Both the position numbers and the translations under genes were made by a program. 37,743 nucleotides of DNA from Magnetospirillum sp. GTDB taxonomy: Bacteria; Pseudomonadota; Alphaproteobacteria; Rhodospirillales; Magnetospirillaceae. The notes beneath the pieces are model-generated. The model did no database searches. It was given only the letters and a program-made list of their open reading frames with translations, and was not told the DNA's origin. The DNA is taken from contig JACPDP010000008.1 of NCBI GenBank assembly GCA_016183945.1, positions 1-37,743 on the forward strand. The letters run 5' to 3'. Shown here in pieces: positions 36,670 through 37,743 of this stretch (position 1 is its first letter; each line of letters starts with the position of its first letter).

Positions 36670-37460
36670 CTTTTCATCTTGTCGATATCGAAGTGGATGG
36701 AAGGATCGAGATAGCTGTTCATGGCATCCTGAATGAAGCGCGGATTGCGCCGGTCGGCCAGCAAGGCCATGCCTTCCGCCACCAGCATGTTGCGGAAGCG
36801 GATGATCTCCTCGCGCTGCTGTATCTTGCTCGCCGCCGGCAGCAGGATCAGACGCGGCAGCAACACGCCGTAGAGGGTGGTGATCAGCGCCACCGCCATG
36901 CCGGGCCCCAGCTTCGAGGGGTCGGTCCCCATCTGCCCCAGCATGATGATCAAGCCGACCAGGGTGCCGATCATTCCGAACGCCGGAGCGGTGCCCGCCA
37001 TGTTCCGCAGGATTTCCGCCGGTACGGTGCTGCGGTGAAAGGCCGTCTCCAGGCTGTTCACCAGCAGCTCGCGCACCTCGGCACCGGTGTAGCCGCTGAT
37101 CACCAGATCGACGCCGAAGCCGAGATAGCGGTCCTGCTGCTTGGTCTTGCCGGCTTCAGCCTCAAGCGCCGTGATGCCCGACTTCTGGATCAAGTAGGCC
37201 CATCGGACACATCGGGCGACCTCACCCTGGAGCACGCCGCGCCCGATGCGCGGGGCGAAGAAGATGGAGAGGACGAGGCGAAGCGCCATGTAGACGTATC
37301 GCGGCTCGTACGAAATGAACGTCGAGGCGAAAACCCCGCCCACCACCATGATAAAACTCGGGAAATCGATGAAAACAACATAGTTGTCCGTTGCCAGAAC
37401 GATCGAGCCGAGGAAGAGGATGATGCCGGCCAGAAAGCCGATGATTGTTGGCAGCGACAT
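36666..37460 (-). CDS. motA: Flagellar motor stator protein MotA
   Basis: A 264-residue inner-membrane protein of the MotA/TolQ/ExbB family. Helices at about 5-22 and 30-48 (FPSFIMVVGGVFASTF) are followed by a cytoplasmic loop, then the conserved pair around NMAGTAPAFGMIGTLVGLI and GPGMAVALITTLYGVLLP. The cytoplasmic loop has charged residues (ARCVRWAYLIQKSG) as expected for rotor contact. The ATG at 37460 begins MSLPTIIGFLAGI, as in PomA-like proteins. GGGAG lies about 11 bases upstream. The longer frame upstream is unsupported. Proton or sodium use cannot be read with confidence. Confidence 0.93.
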   Translation of the reverse strand: MSLPTIIGFLAGIILFLGSIVLATDNYVVFIDFPSFIMVVGGVFASTFISYEPRYVYMALRLVLSIFFAPRIGRGVLQGEVARCVRWAYLIQKSGITALEAEAGKTKQQDRYLGFGVDLVISGYTGAEVRELLVNSLETAFHRSTVPAEILRNMAGTAPAFGMIGTLVGLIIMLGQMGTDPSKLGPGMAVALITTLYGVLLPRLILLPAASKIQQREEIIRFRNMLVAEGMALLADRRNPRFIQDAMNSYLDPSIHFDIDKMKR

Positions 37461-37661
37461 GCCGCTCTGAACTCCCCTCTCCCGCGCTCCCCCAACGGCG
37501 GCGGGCCTGCCGCGATCCTTCTCGTGAGCATTTTGGTACAAGTCGTCACTTGGGGCAACACCATTGGCTGGTCGCCGCGCGCTGTGGACTTGCACGCCAA
37601 TTCGAATTGCGTAGACTTGGCGGCCGGCCGAGGACGGAAACACGAGCAGCGGAGGGTCAAG

Positions 37662-37743
37662 GTGGTCGCCGTTTCCGCCCCGGTATTCTGGGCGTTGCTG
37701 GTCGCTGCCGCGCTGGCGGCGGTGATGGCGCTGGTGCTGTTCG
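37662..37743 (+). CDS. N-terminal fragment of an unknown membrane-anchored protein (runs off right edge)
   Basis: A GTG at 37662 is preceded by GGAGGG at a 6-base spacing. The 27 readable residues (MVAVSAPVFWALLVAAALAA, then VMALVLF) form one hydrophobic segment, so a signal anchor or signal peptide is likely. The gene is divergent from motA. The family cannot be told from this fragment. Confidence 0.6.
   Translation, partial: MVAVSAPVFWALLVAAALAAVMALVLF

Overview
The window is GC-rich DNA from an alphaproteobacterium, most likely a Rhodospirillales member of the Magnetospirillum/Paramagnetospirillum/Phaeospirillum type. This rests on the order rpoZ-rsh-pdxJ-acpS, a stand-alone NDUFA12-type complex I gene beside MlaD-domain genes and a DUF2155 gene, a large B12-dependent ribonucleotide reductase, many chemoreceptors and hybrid kinases, and very strong G/C bias at third codon positions. 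The genus is an inference.

Layout. 1-325: a consensus-like minus-strand promoter and leader resembling an rRNA operon start, firing off the left edge. 326-6380: SPOR-domain lipoprotein (-), CYTH-CHAD triphosphatase-like protein (+), small DUF4169-like gene (-), tRNA-Asp(GTC), L-lactate dehydrogenase (+), and an ammonium transporter behind a sigma54-type promoter and followed by a textbook terminator. 6476-18608: a 12-kb minus-strand chemosensory operon read right to left: ParA-like ATPase with a C-terminal membrane helix, CheW, CheR-TPR, a second CheW with a damaged C-terminus, a PilJ-type chemoreceptor, CheA-REC, CheB, a REC-REC-histidine kinase and a REC-PAS-histidine kinase. Most junctions overlap by a few bases. 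The second CheW ends or is broken just before the receptor gene, leaving a gap of 70-90 bases there.

18907-21165: msrA (-) and a divergent REC-histidine kinase plus single-domain response regulator (+). 21208-25115: acpS, pdxJ, rsh and rpoZ (-), housekeeping genes. 25141-26924: DUF2155 protein, two tandem MlaD-domain proteins and an NDUFA12-like protein (-), tightly packed. 27158-27348: a cluster of short direct repeats with GACCCCGTTTT cores. 27423-30036: a less GC-biased accessory segment with a secreted Sel1-repeat protein (+) and, convergently, an unrecognised 544-residue protein that contains a gapless 80-residue internal duplication. 30224-34077: nrdJ with a promoter flanked by two CAACATGTTG palindromes. 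34184-37460: a second chemoreceptor, motB and motA (-). The first codons of another gene (+) run off the right edge.

The genes most likely to work together are the chemosensory operon (signalling through the receiver fused to CheA and two coupled hybrid kinases rather than a free CheY), the motA/motB stator with its nearby receptor, and the MlaD/DUF2155 envelope group. The most unusual items are the duplicated-domain protein with its neighbouring repeat cluster, the membrane-tethered ParA with a changed Walker A loop, the damaged CheW, the receptor with an apparent one-sided three-heptad loss, and the double-palindrome nrdJ promoter. All comparisons with families are from memory; no search was run.
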